Source of the DNA: Ramlibacter sp. | Lineage (GTDB): Bacteria > Pseudomonadota > Gammaproteobacteria > Burkholderiales > Burkholderiaceae | Direction: 5' to 3' | NCBI GenBank assembly: GCA_014376915.1 | Contig: JACMQP010000017.1 | Location: 1-28,632, forward strand | Length of the DNA stretch: 28,632 bases | Shown: piece by piece, positions 16,363-23,493 of the stretch | Position numbering within the stretch: the stretch's first letter is position 1 | Layout of the letters: every line of letters starts with the position of its first letter | Made by a program: the position numbers and the translations under genes | The notes under the pieces: generated by a model | Databases searched by the model: none | Told to the model about the DNA's origin: nothing | What the model saw: only the letters and a program-made list of their open reading frames with translations

Positions 16363-17610
16363 ATGACCCGGCTCCAGCAGGCAGGCGGCGGCGTTCTGTT
16401 CGTCACCTATGGCAATGGACACATCGCCAAGGTGGCTCCGGTGGTGGCGGCGCTCGAGGCGAAGGGCGTGCACTGCACGGTGCTGGCGATGACGCTGGGG
16501 TACGCGCAATCGCTGCGCCTTGGCATGAAGCCAGTCGGCTACAAGGACCTGCTGCACCTGGTCGATGCCGACGCGGCCATGAAGTACGGCCGCATGCTGT
16601 GGCCGGAGAACCAGCATCCCGACGTCGACGAACTTGAAAGCTGCAGCTACCTCGGCATCAACTACCTGGAGTGGGTGGAGACTTACGGCGAGGAAGAGGC
16701 GGCGGCGCGGTACAGGAAGGGCGGGCGTCGCAGCTTTCTGCCGGTTCGCTTCCTTGGCAAGGTGATCGATTTCCTGCAGCCGGCGGTCGTGGTCAGCACC
16801 AGTTCGCCCCGCTCGGAGCAAGCTGCGATCGAGGTCGCCGTTCAGCGCGGCGTGCCAAATCTGACGATGCTCGACGTGTTTGCGATGCCGCACGACACCT
16901 ATCTGCACCACAAGGTTTACGCCGACCGCATCACCGCGCCGTCGGCGCTGGCGGGGCAGCAGCTTCGCAACGCCGGCATCGACCCGTCGAAGATCAGGGT
17001 GACTGGTTGCCCGGCCTACGACGCGTTGCGGGATGCGTCGCAGGCGCCGCTGGGGACGCAGCTCAAGCGCGCCCTGGGCTGGAACGGCCTGAAAGTGCTG
17101 CTGTGGGCGGGTTCGCTGGAGCAGGACGAAACGGGCGTCCCCGCGGAGTTCTACGGCACGAAGTTCGGTGTGCTGGTGGAGCAGCGCCTGCGGAATTTCG
17201 TCGCATCGCATCCGGATCTCGCATTGATCGTGCGCTACCACCCGACGCAATACAACGTCTTTCCCGATCTCGGCGCGCAGGAGCGGGTGTACGTCAGCAA
17301 TCCGGCCGCCGACCGGTTACTGCCGCAACTCCACGCCGCGGACACGGTGATCGTGCAGACCAGTACGGTGGGCTTCGAATCGGCGTTGCTCGGCAAGAGG
17401 TTGCTGTGCCTGTCCTTTTCGCCGCGCGTCATCAACACCGAATATGACTTCTCCGAGCTTGGGATCGCCGAATCGGTTGCTGCGCTGGACGACCTGGTGC
17501 CGGTGCTTGAGCGGCCCCGCGCGCAAATCGCCGACCTCGGTGGATTCCCGCCGCCGGGGCCGGCGACGCCGAGAGTGTGCGAGGAAATCCTCGCCCTGAT
17601 GAAGCGCTAG
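16363..17610 (+). CDS. GT-B-like putative glycosyltransferase
   Basis: A 415-residue protein of apparent two-domain GT-B shape. The N-terminus GGVLFVTYGNGHIAKVAPVV with the following helix resembles a GT-B acceptor domain. The C-terminal half has ALIVRYHPTQYNVFP and a donor-site-like segment VIVQTSTVGFESALLGKRLL, as in CDP-glycerol transferase and UDP-GlcNAc 2-epimerase relatives. No signal peptide or membrane helix is seen. It is a candidate sugar transferase of the locus, possibly the one using CMP-pseudaminic acid; this is inference. The ATG at 16363 is preceded by GAGG (16351-16354). A GTG at 16333 is an in-frame alternative inside the SDR gene. Its stop codon overlaps the end of the convergent methyltransferase gene. 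Confidence 0.75.
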   Translation: MTRLQQAGGGVLFVTYGNGHIAKVAPVVAALEAKGVHCTVLAMTLGYAQSLRLGMKPVGYKDLLHLVDADAAMKYGRMLWPENQHPDVDELESCSYLGINYLEWVETYGEEEAAARYRKGGRRSFLPVRFLGKVIDFLQPAVVVSTSSPRSEQAAIEVAVQRGVPNLTMLDVFAMPHDTYLHHKVYADRITAPSALAGQQLRNAGIDPSKIRVTGCPAYDALRDASQAPLGTQLKRALGWNGLKVLLWAGSLEQDETGVPAEFYGTKFGVLVEQRLRNFVASHPDLALIVRYHPTQYNVFPDLGAQERVYVSNPAADRLLPQLHAADTVIVQTSTVGFESALLGKRLLCLSFSPRVINTEYDFSELGIAESVAALDDLVPVLERPRAQIADLGGFPPPGPATPRVCEEILALMKR

Positions 17611-18230
17611 CGCCAGAGCGAGATGCTGCGCCGCGCGTCGCGGAATACGCAGGTAAATCCGCAGGCTCGCAAAACCTCCCGATGCACGTCGTTGGCGTAG
17701 GCCAGCAGGCTCGCGTGGATCTTCATTCGTTCCCGGTTGCGGCCGGCGAATCGTGCCAGGGTCTGCGCATCGAATGGGTTGAACAAGAACACCAGGCAGA
17801 GCTGGTCCGGGCAGTCGTACTGCCTGGCGTCGGCCTGGACGAATTCAACATTGGCGGTGCCGGCGCGTTGCAAGTTCGCCTTTGCCGCGTCAACCAGCAG
17901 GGCCGAATACTCGACCCCGATCACCCGCTCGAAGCTGCGCGACGCGTAAACGCAGGCCTTGCCTTTGCCCGCGCCGATGTCGACAAAAACCCTGGGGGTT
18001 GCCACTTTTCTGGTTTCCCGGATGAGCGCCCGCAGGTTCCTGTTCCATACCGGCTGGTACGCGGTGGCATGGCCGTCTGCTTCGCCGTCGCCCGTGGCCA
18101 GGTCGCTGACGGCGATGACTCCCCGTGTGTCGATGTCGTGGCGCCAGTCGAACACGCGGTCTTCCCAGGCGTAGACCATTCGCCGCAGTTTTTCCACGAG
18201 CGCTCGGAAGGGCGGCTGGCGTAGCGGCAT
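17607..18230 (-). CDS. Class I SAM-dependent methyltransferase
   Basis: This 207-residue protein carries SAM-binding motif I VFVDIGAGKGKACVYAS (81-97), the acidic residue after the second strand (GVEYS, Glu107), a FVQADARQYD stretch and FLFNPFDAQTL. The motif I glycine-lysine-glycine pattern resembles small Dot1-like and glycan-locus methyltransferases. The target is unknown. It is the last gene of the right arm, separated by 5 bases from the gene upstream. Its TAG stop and the TAG stop of the opposing gene are both contained in the 4-base palindrome CTAG (17607-17610), so the two arms meet with no intergenic space. Confidence 0.82.
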   Translation of the reverse strand: MPLRQPPFRALVEKLRRMVYAWEDRVFDWRHDIDTRGVIAVSDLATGDGEADGHATAYQPVWNRNLRALIRETRKVATPRVFVDIGAGKGKACVYASRSFERVIGVEYSALLVDAAKANLQRAGTANVEFVQADARQYDCPDQLCLVFLFNPFDAQTLARFAGRNRERMKIHASLLAYANDVHREVLRACGFTCVFRDARRSISLWR

Positions 18231-18235
18231 GGAGA

Positions 18236-19156
18236 TCAGCGAGCGGCGCCTGCGACCATCGCCTGCAGGCTCCGGATCTCAGGTTGGGGCAGCACGCATT
18301 GCGGCCCTCCCGGCGGAATGCAGCAGGCCACCTGCCGTCCCGCCAGCAGGCCCATGACCATCGCCATGCTGTTGCAGCCGGCCAGCCAGTCGCTGTCCAC
18401 GATCTCTGCCGCCAGCTCCCGGCCCTCCGAGAAGGACACCGGCAGCTCGTATTCCCGAGCAATGGCGTCGTATTTGCAGGGCTGCTCCGCTGGGTGCGGA
18501 CGAATCAGGATCCGGCCGACAGGTCGGCCGAACACCCGGACGTTGTCGAGGAAGTAGCGCAGCGCATCTTCCTCGGTGTAGCCCCAGTGCCGCTCATCGC
18601 CGTATTGCTTGAGCGCGTGCTCCCGGACCGGTTCGCAGACGTAGAGGAAATTCAGCTCCTCGCGGCGCCCGGCTGCGGGCTGCTGCATTGCGAACTGCTC
18701 CTGCAGGTCCAGGAAATACGGGTTCTCCACCTGCGTCACGGGCAGCTGCGGAAATGCGGCGCGCGCCCGCTCGAAAGCGAAGGCGTCGCCGACCCTGATT
18801 TCGTCCGGCAGGTCGAGCTTGCCGTTGCGCTGGAACCGTTCTCGGTAGTTCACCCAGTGGTCGAGAAAGGCGACCGACTGCTTGCGCTGCTGGCGCGCGA
18901 GTGCGATGGCTTGCACTTCCAGCACGGACTGCCAGCCGGTGCCGCACAACACCGAGGATGCCCGGTCGACCGCCGACCCGAGGTCTGCGCTGTCCACGGT
19001 GCCCAGCTTGCGCTCGAAGATGCAGCGCGCCGGGCCCTCCAGGACGAGGAGATGGTGTGCCCGCCAGCCGTTGCCTTGACGGCGCAGCAGGCTGCTGAGG
19101 ATTTCCGCGCCGCCGGCGTCGTGGGCCACGACAGCCGTCAGGCCGGTTGCGCTCAC
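18236..19156 (-). CDS. Unrecognised protein, possibly a GT-B-type transferase
   Basis: I do not recognise this 306-residue protein with confidence. The N-terminus TAVVAHDAGGAEILSSLLRR is a Rossmann-like beta-loop-helix. The second half has RILIRPHPAEQP (an RPHP element seen in polysaccharide GT-B and CDP-glycerol transferase relatives) and DSDWLAGCNSMAMVMGLLAG, which looks like a nucleotide-sugar binding loop. No signal peptide or membrane helix is visible. It begins with GTG at 19156, overlapping the stop of the acyltransferase gene as GTGA. Its place inside the right arm suggests a role in assembling or modifying the glycan. Glycosyltransferase is the best guess. Confidence 0.7.
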   Translation of the reverse strand: MSATGLTAVVAHDAGGAEILSSLLRRQGNGWRAHHLLVLEGPARCIFERKLGTVDSADLGSAVDRASSVLCGTGWQSVLEVQAIALARQQRKQSVAFLDHWVNYRERFQRNGKLDLPDEIRVGDAFAFERARAAFPQLPVTQVENPYFLDLQEQFAMQQPAAGRREELNFLYVCEPVREHALKQYGDERHWGYTEEDALRYFLDNVRVFGRPVGRILIRPHPAEQPCKYDAIAREYELPVSFSEGRELAAEIVDSDWLAGCNSMAMVMGLLAGRQVACCIPPGGPQCVLPQPEIRSLQAMVAGAAR

Positions 19157-20130
19157 TGCACTGCCCCGGGTGCGTCGCCGCGCGCGTAGTCCAGCGTGAA
19201 ATAGAGCTTGAGCTCGGGATTGAAACTGAGCTTGTAGTCGCCGCGGTCGGGCGAGTTGACGCCGACGAAATCGATTTCTTTCATGCCGCGCCGTTTCGCT
19301 TCCAGCACGTTCTCGAACATCAGCCGGGTGGCGGCGCCGCTGTTGCGCAGCGCAGGCTGGTTGGCGGCGAACATGTAGTAGGCGCGCTTGCTGTCGTAGA
19401 GGAACAGGCTCATTGCTGCGATGCCGTCAGCCGTGCTGCAACTGCTCAGACGAGCATAGCCCTGGGCGAGGGCGTGGCTGGCGATGCTCTCCACGAGGTT
19501 GCGCGTCGCGTTGTCCAGGGTGATGTCTTGCCGCGCGAAGGTGCTTTCGTACAGGCGCATGAAGTCGCCCAGGTCGCCATGTTCCCTGACGGTGTAGTCG
19601 GCAGCTTTTTTCAGTTCCTGGCGCCGTGACGAACGGATCGCGGCCTGGTAACCGTCCGCATCGAGCCTGGTCAGGTCCAGCAAGCCGGTGTAGCGCGGTA
19701 TCGCCGTGAACTGGCCGGCTGCCGGCTGGTGGTGGTTGAACCACAGGAACGGCCGCAGGTCCTCGAAGGTCCAGCACATGGCCATGTCGATGCTGCGATA
19801 GCGCTCGGCCAGCCGGTCGACCACGAATGCAGTGATGCGGAACTCGTCGAGGATGCGTTGCCGCGGCAGGGCATGCCGCGGCTGCAGGAACAGGATGCCC
19901 TGGTAGGGCGTGTAGGGATAGCGCACCGCATTGCCGTCACTGTCTTCGACCACGCTGACCAGAGCGACCGTCTGGTGGGCGTTGCTGACAGTGAACAGTT
20001 TGAACGGGGCGTTCAGGGACCGCAGGAACGCCGACCGCGAAAAGACCGTTCCTTGCGGCGACAGTTCCACGCCTGCATCCCAGGCCGGGTATTCCGTGGT
20101 TTCGCTGAACTGCAGGCTCTCTGATTTCAT
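19153..20130 (-). CDS. FemAB/BioF2-like GNAT acyltransferase
   Basis: This 325-residue protein looks like the double-GNAT FemAB/BioF2-like family (PF13480 type), which transfer acyl or aminoacyl groups to amines. Features are a central RSSRRQELKKAADYTVRE helix, FMRLYESTFARQ, and a C-terminal AYYMFAANQPALRNSGAATR region followed by RRGMKEIDFVGVNSPD. It directly follows a sugar aminotransferase gene (13-base gap), so N-acylation of the newly made amino sugar is a plausible job; acyl donor and acceptor are not known. The ATG at 20130 is chosen over the longer frame, which would run into the aminotransferase gene. The stop overlaps the next gene's GTG. Confidence 0.8.
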   Translation of the reverse strand: MKSESLQFSETTEYPAWDAGVELSPQGTVFSRSAFLRSLNAPFKLFTVSNAHQTVALVSVVEDSDGNAVRYPYTPYQGILFLQPRHALPRQRILDEFRITAFVVDRLAERYRSIDMAMCWTFEDLRPFLWFNHHQPAAGQFTAIPRYTGLLDLTRLDADGYQAAIRSSRRQELKKAADYTVREHGDLGDFMRLYESTFARQDITLDNATRNLVESIASHALAQGYARLSSCSTADGIAAMSLFLYDSKRAYYMFAANQPALRNSGAATRLMFENVLEAKRRGMKEIDFVGVNSPDRGDYKLSFNPELKLYFTLDYARGDAPGAVQ

Positions 20131-20143
20131 GACGGGCGCTGCG

Positions 20144-21436
20144 TCATGGTTGCTTGCCGCGCAACGCGTCGAGGTGCAACCACACCTTCGCAAAGGCCTG
20201 CACCACCAGGTCCACGTCCCCCGGCGGGTACTGGTTCATGCACAGGCTGATGCCCAGGAAACTGCGCTCGTGCAGTTCCTCGGCGACCGGGCAGATGCCG
20301 CGCGAGTAATCGATGGCGCGCGAGGCGGGCGGCGAAGTCCACGGAAAGCCCTGGGTGCCGTAAGCGATCTTGTGCTGGAACAGCGGCAGCAGGTGGATGT
20401 TCTGGTAGCCGCGCATCAGGCCCGGCACACCTTCCGCCTGTAGCGCGGCGACGATGCGCTGGCGGTCAACGCCGAGCACGGCGGTGTCCAGCACCATGCC
20501 GTAGACGTAGTACACGTGGGAATTTCCGGCCGCCACGAAGGGCGTCTTCAGACCAACCAACCCGGCCAACCCGTCATTGAGCTGCGCGGCGACCCGCTGC
20601 CGGTCCGCGACCCGGGCGGCAAGTTTGCCCAGCTGAACGGACGCGATCGCGGCTTCAATCTCCCCCATGCGGAAATTGAAGCCCAGCATGCCCGCCAGGT
20701 CGGCCGGACTGGAGCTGTCGATCACCGCTTCCGCATGGTTGCGGATCATCCGCAACCGGCTGGCCAGGCGATCGTCGTCGGTCACCAGGATGCCGCCTTC
20801 GCCGCAGTGGATGTGCTTGTGGTAGTTGAGGCTGTAGCCGCCGATATCGGCTTGCAGGCCGGCGTAACGGTCGCCTTCGCGGGCTCCGGGCGATTGCGCA
20901 GTGTCGCTGAGCAATTTCAGCCCATGGCGTTGCGCCACGCGCCGCAGCGCCGGCATCTCGGCTGCCTGGCCGAAGATGTCAGCGACCATGATGGCGCGAG
21001 TGCGGTTCGTCACCAGCGTCTCGACACTGGCCGGATCGAGGTTGAAACTGCGCGGATCGATGTCCGCGAACACCGGCAGCGCGTTGCAGTGCAGGATGGC
21101 GGTTGCCGTCGCAGCCATGGTCCAGGGCGTTGTGATCACCTCGTCGCCGGGCTCGAGTCCGAGTGCAGCGACCGCCGCGATCAGGCCGGAGGTCCAGGAA
21201 TTCACGGCGATCGCGTGGCCCACGCCGAAGTAGTCTGCAGCCTGGCGCTCGAATGCCTGGACCCGGGGTCCACCCATGAACCCTTCGCCTCTGGCGCCGA
21301 TGTAGGCCGAGAGCACGCCCCCGCGCACCACGTCGGCTGCGGCGGCTGCTTCCTCTTCGCCCACGCTGTGGAAAGGCTGCAGTGGCCCGCGCATCACGGG
21401 CTCGCCGCCATGCAATGCCAGCCGCGTCGTGGTCAA
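20144..21436 (-). CDS. DegT/DnrJ/EryC1/StrS family aminotransferase
   Basis: A 430-residue PLP-dependent sugar aminotransferase. It has the family opening LALHGGEPVMRGP, AVNSWTSGLIAAVAALGLEPG and DEVITTPWTM, SDTAQSPGA with the PLP-nitrogen-binding Asp178, and NYHKHIHCGEGG with Schiff-base Lys207. Such enzymes place an amino group on a keto-sugar nucleotide. It is distinct from PseC and is paired with a Gfo/Idh oxidoreductase, suggesting that a second amino sugar is made here. The start is TTG at 21436: AAAGGA (21450-21445) lies 8 bases upstream and the TTG overlaps the upstream stop as TTGA. An upstream GTG at 21475 would add 13 residues and lacks such a site. Confidence 0.88.
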   Translation of the reverse strand: MTTTRLALHGGEPVMRGPLQPFHSVGEEEAAAAADVVRGGVLSAYIGARGEGFMGGPRVQAFERQAADYFGVGHAIAVNSWTSGLIAAVAALGLEPGDEVITTPWTMAATATAILHCNALPVFADIDPRSFNLDPASVETLVTNRTRAIMVADIFGQAAEMPALRRVAQRHGLKLLSDTAQSPGAREGDRYAGLQADIGGYSLNYHKHIHCGEGGILVTDDDRLASRLRMIRNHAEAVIDSSSPADLAGMLGFNFRMGEIEAAIASVQLGKLAARVADRQRVAAQLNDGLAGLVGLKTPFVAAGNSHVYYVYGMVLDTAVLGVDRQRIVAALQAEGVPGLMRGYQNIHLLPLFQHKIAYGTQGFPWTSPPASRAIDYSRGICPVAEELHERSFLGISLCMNQYPPGDVDLVVQAFAKVWLHLDALRGKQP

Positions 21437-22425
21437 GATCTTGGTCCTTTGCTCATTTGCCTGATTGTCTCGCACAGCTGCTGTGCTTCGCAGGCTGTGC
21501 GGCCGGTGCTGGCCAGCACGGTCCCGTGAGCAAGGGCGTCGTGGATGTTCGCCGCCGCGGCAGTCATCGCCTGTTCGTATTCGCCCGCGGTGCGGATGTC
21601 GTCGGCGAGGCTGCGGTAGCCCGCGAACTGCCGGCTGGGCGCGGCTTCGCGCCAGCGCCAGGCCAGGCCCGCCTGTTCCATCACCAGCATGCCGCGCTCG
21701 GTGACGATCTCGAGCTCGAACAGGGCGTAGTCGGCCGCGTGGGCAGGCACGAGCACGACCGGTACGCCCGCCTGCGTTGCCAGCATCGCCGCGATGGTCG
21801 GATCGTCCGGCCAGAAATCCGCCACCGCGCTGCCAGCCCAGAGCGGCCGCAGCGGGCCGAACAGGTCACGGCACAGGTCGATCATGTGGCTGCCGTTGTT
21901 GAGGATGCCCTTGTTGTAGTGGCCCACCACCGAACGCACGGCGCCAAACCGGCCCGCTGCGAGTTCGCCCTTGAGCCGTACCAGGTCCGGCGCCCAGCGG
22001 CGCGTGTGATTGACAGCGAATGCGATTCCTGCCGCCTCGAAGGCTTCTATCCATTCGAGGGTCGCCGAGGCGGACGGTGTCACCGGCTTTTCGCAGAACA
22101 CCAGCTGCGGCCGCAGGCGCAACACGTGCGCCAGGTGCGCGGCATGCAGGCCCGTGGGCGAGCAGATGCTGACGACGTCGAAGGCTGCTCCGGAATCGAT
22201 TACGCAGAGGTCGGGATACCCCTGGTCTACCGACCAGCGGGCCATGAACGCCTGGCGTCGCACAGCATCCGGCTCGACGCACGCAGCCAGCCGGAAGCCG
22301 CCGTGGCGCGCGTAGGCGCCGGCGTGGGTCAGCGGCCAGCTGCCGGCAGCGCGGGTTTCGTCGAAGCCACCGGCGATGCTGCCGCAACCGACCACCAGGA
22401 CTCGAAGGGGCGCCGCTGCGGTCAT
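21433..22425 (-). CDS. Gfo/Idh/MocA family oxidoreductase
   Basis: The 330-residue protein has an N-terminal Rossmann fold (RVLVVGCGSIAGGFDE), SICSPTGLHAAH, and the family motif FCEKPVTPS, followed by a C-terminal alpha/beta domain with NHTRRWAPDL and NNGSHMIDLCRDLFG, in which the His is a likely catalytic residue. Such enzymes oxidise or reduce sugar-nucleotide hydroxyl/keto groups; examples feed DegT-family aminotransferases. The substrate is not known. The ATG at 22425 is used because the Rossmann motif begins seven residues later; the extra upstream frame lies inside the PseI gene. It starts 7 bases after PseI and overlaps the aminotransferase start. Confidence 0.87.
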   Translation of the reverse strand: MTAAAPLRVLVVGCGSIAGGFDETRAAGSWPLTHAGAYARHGGFRLAACVEPDAVRRQAFMARWSVDQGYPDLCVIDSGAAFDVVSICSPTGLHAAHLAHVLRLRPQLVFCEKPVTPSASATLEWIEAFEAAGIAFAVNHTRRWAPDLVRLKGELAAGRFGAVRSVVGHYNKGILNNGSHMIDLCRDLFGPLRPLWAGSAVADFWPDDPTIAAMLATQAGVPVVLVPAHAADYALFELEIVTERGMLVMEQAGLAWRWREAAPSRQFAGYRSLADDIRTAGEYEQAMTAAAANIHDALAHGTVLASTGRTACEAQQLCETIRQMSKGPRS

Positions 22426-22432
22426 GCTGGTG

Positions 22433-23491
22433 TTATCGAAACAGGTCCCAGGACAGCGGCGTGCCACGTGCCACGTCCGCCGTCACCCGCTTGCCCATGA
22501 CTTCGTCGATGTGCCGCACCGGCAATCCCATGCCGGGCCGGATGGCGCGCGTGTTGAGCGGCGTCAGGGTTGCGCCGGCCTTGATGTCCTGCACGATGTA
22601 CAGGGAGCGGCGGAATTGCAGCGATTTCAGTTCGGACGCTGTCGCCCCGTAACTGATGCTGCCCAAGCCCTGCCAGGCCCGCGTGGTTTCGATCACCAGT
22701 TGCTGCATTTCGGCCGGCTCCAGCGAAAAGGCGCTGTCCACCCCGCCTTCCGCCCGGCTGAGTGTGAAGTGCTTTTCGATGACGGTCGCCCCGAGTGCCA
22801 CGCTGGCGACGGCGACACCGACACCCATGGTGTGGTCGGACAGGCCGATCTGGCAATCGAACAGCTGCTGCAGGTGCGGGATCGTCCGCAGATTGCTGTC
22901 GCGCGGAGTTGCGGGGTAGTTGCTGGTGCACTTGAGGAGAACCAGCTGGCGGCAACCCGCGGCGCGCGCTGTCTTGACCATCTCCGCCAGTTCCGCCAGC
23001 GACGCCATGCCGGTGGAGATGATCAGCGGCTTGCCGGTGGCGGCAACGCGTCGGATCAGTGGCAGGTCGGTGTTCTCGAACGATGCGATCTTGTAGCAGG
23101 CCACGTCGAGCTGCTCCAGGAAGGCCACCGCCGATTCGTCGAACGGAGTGCTGAAGGGGATCATGCCAAGCGCGCGCGCGCGGGCAAACAGGGGCTGGTG
23201 CCAGTCCCAGGGCGTGTGCGCTTGGTGGTAGAGGTGGTGCAGAGTTTCGCCGTGCCACAGGCTGTCGGGATCCTCGATGCGGAACTCCGGCCGGTCGCAG
23301 ACGATCGTCATGGTGTCGGCCGTGTAGGTCTGCAGCTTGAGCGCGTGGGCGCCGGCGCGCGCTGCAGCTTCGACGATGGCGAGCGCGCGGTCCAGCGACT
23401 GGTTGTGATTGCCGGACATTTCGGCAATCACGAACGGTTCATGTCCGCGGCCCACCGTGCGATGCGCAATCTGGATCGGGTCCTGGCCCAT
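22433..23491 (-). CDS. pseI: Pseudaminic acid synthase
   Basis: PseI condenses phosphoenolpyruvate with 2,4-diacetamido-2,4,6-trideoxy-L-altrose (6-deoxy-AltdiNAc) to give pseudaminic acid. The 352-residue NeuB-family protein has an N-terminal TIM barrel and a C-terminal SAF antifreeze-like domain (about 290-350). The PseI-type opening PFVIAEMSGNHNQSLDRAL, together with HALKLQTYTADTMT and LYHQAHTPWDWH, separates it from sialic and legionaminic acid synthases. GLSDHTMGVGV and EKHFTLSRAEGGVDSAFS are further core motifs. The ATG at 23491 is favoured: AAGGAG (23506-23501) lies 9 bases upstream, whereas a GTG at 23497 lies too close. It starts 2 bases after the PseG-PseH stop. Confidence 0.94.
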   Translation of the reverse strand: MGQDPIQIAHRTVGRGHEPFVIAEMSGNHNQSLDRALAIVEAAARAGAHALKLQTYTADTMTIVCDRPEFRIEDPDSLWHGETLHHLYHQAHTPWDWHQPLFARARALGMIPFSTPFDESAVAFLEQLDVACYKIASFENTDLPLIRRVAATGKPLIISTGMASLAELAEMVKTARAAGCRQLVLLKCTSNYPATPRDSNLRTIPHLQQLFDCQIGLSDHTMGVGVAVASVALGATVIEKHFTLSRAEGGVDSAFSLEPAEMQQLVIETTRAWQGLGSISYGATASELKSLQFRRSLYIVQDIKAGATLTPLNTRAIRPGMGLPVRHIDEVMGKRVTADVARGTPLSWDLFR

Positions 23492-23493
23492 GC

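Noticed and set aside
21437..21475. GTG at 21475 as start of the DegT-family aminotransferase
   Set aside because: It lacks a Shine-Dalgarno sequence at proper spacing and would overlap the oxidoreductase gene by 43 bases; the TTG at 21436 has AAAGGA 8 bases upstream.
22433..23491. Sialic acid or legionaminic acid synthase (NeuB/LegI) instead of PseI
   Set aside because: The IAEMSGNHNQSL opening and TPWDWH region are PseI-type, and the flanking PseB, PseC, PseF and PseG support pseudaminic acid.
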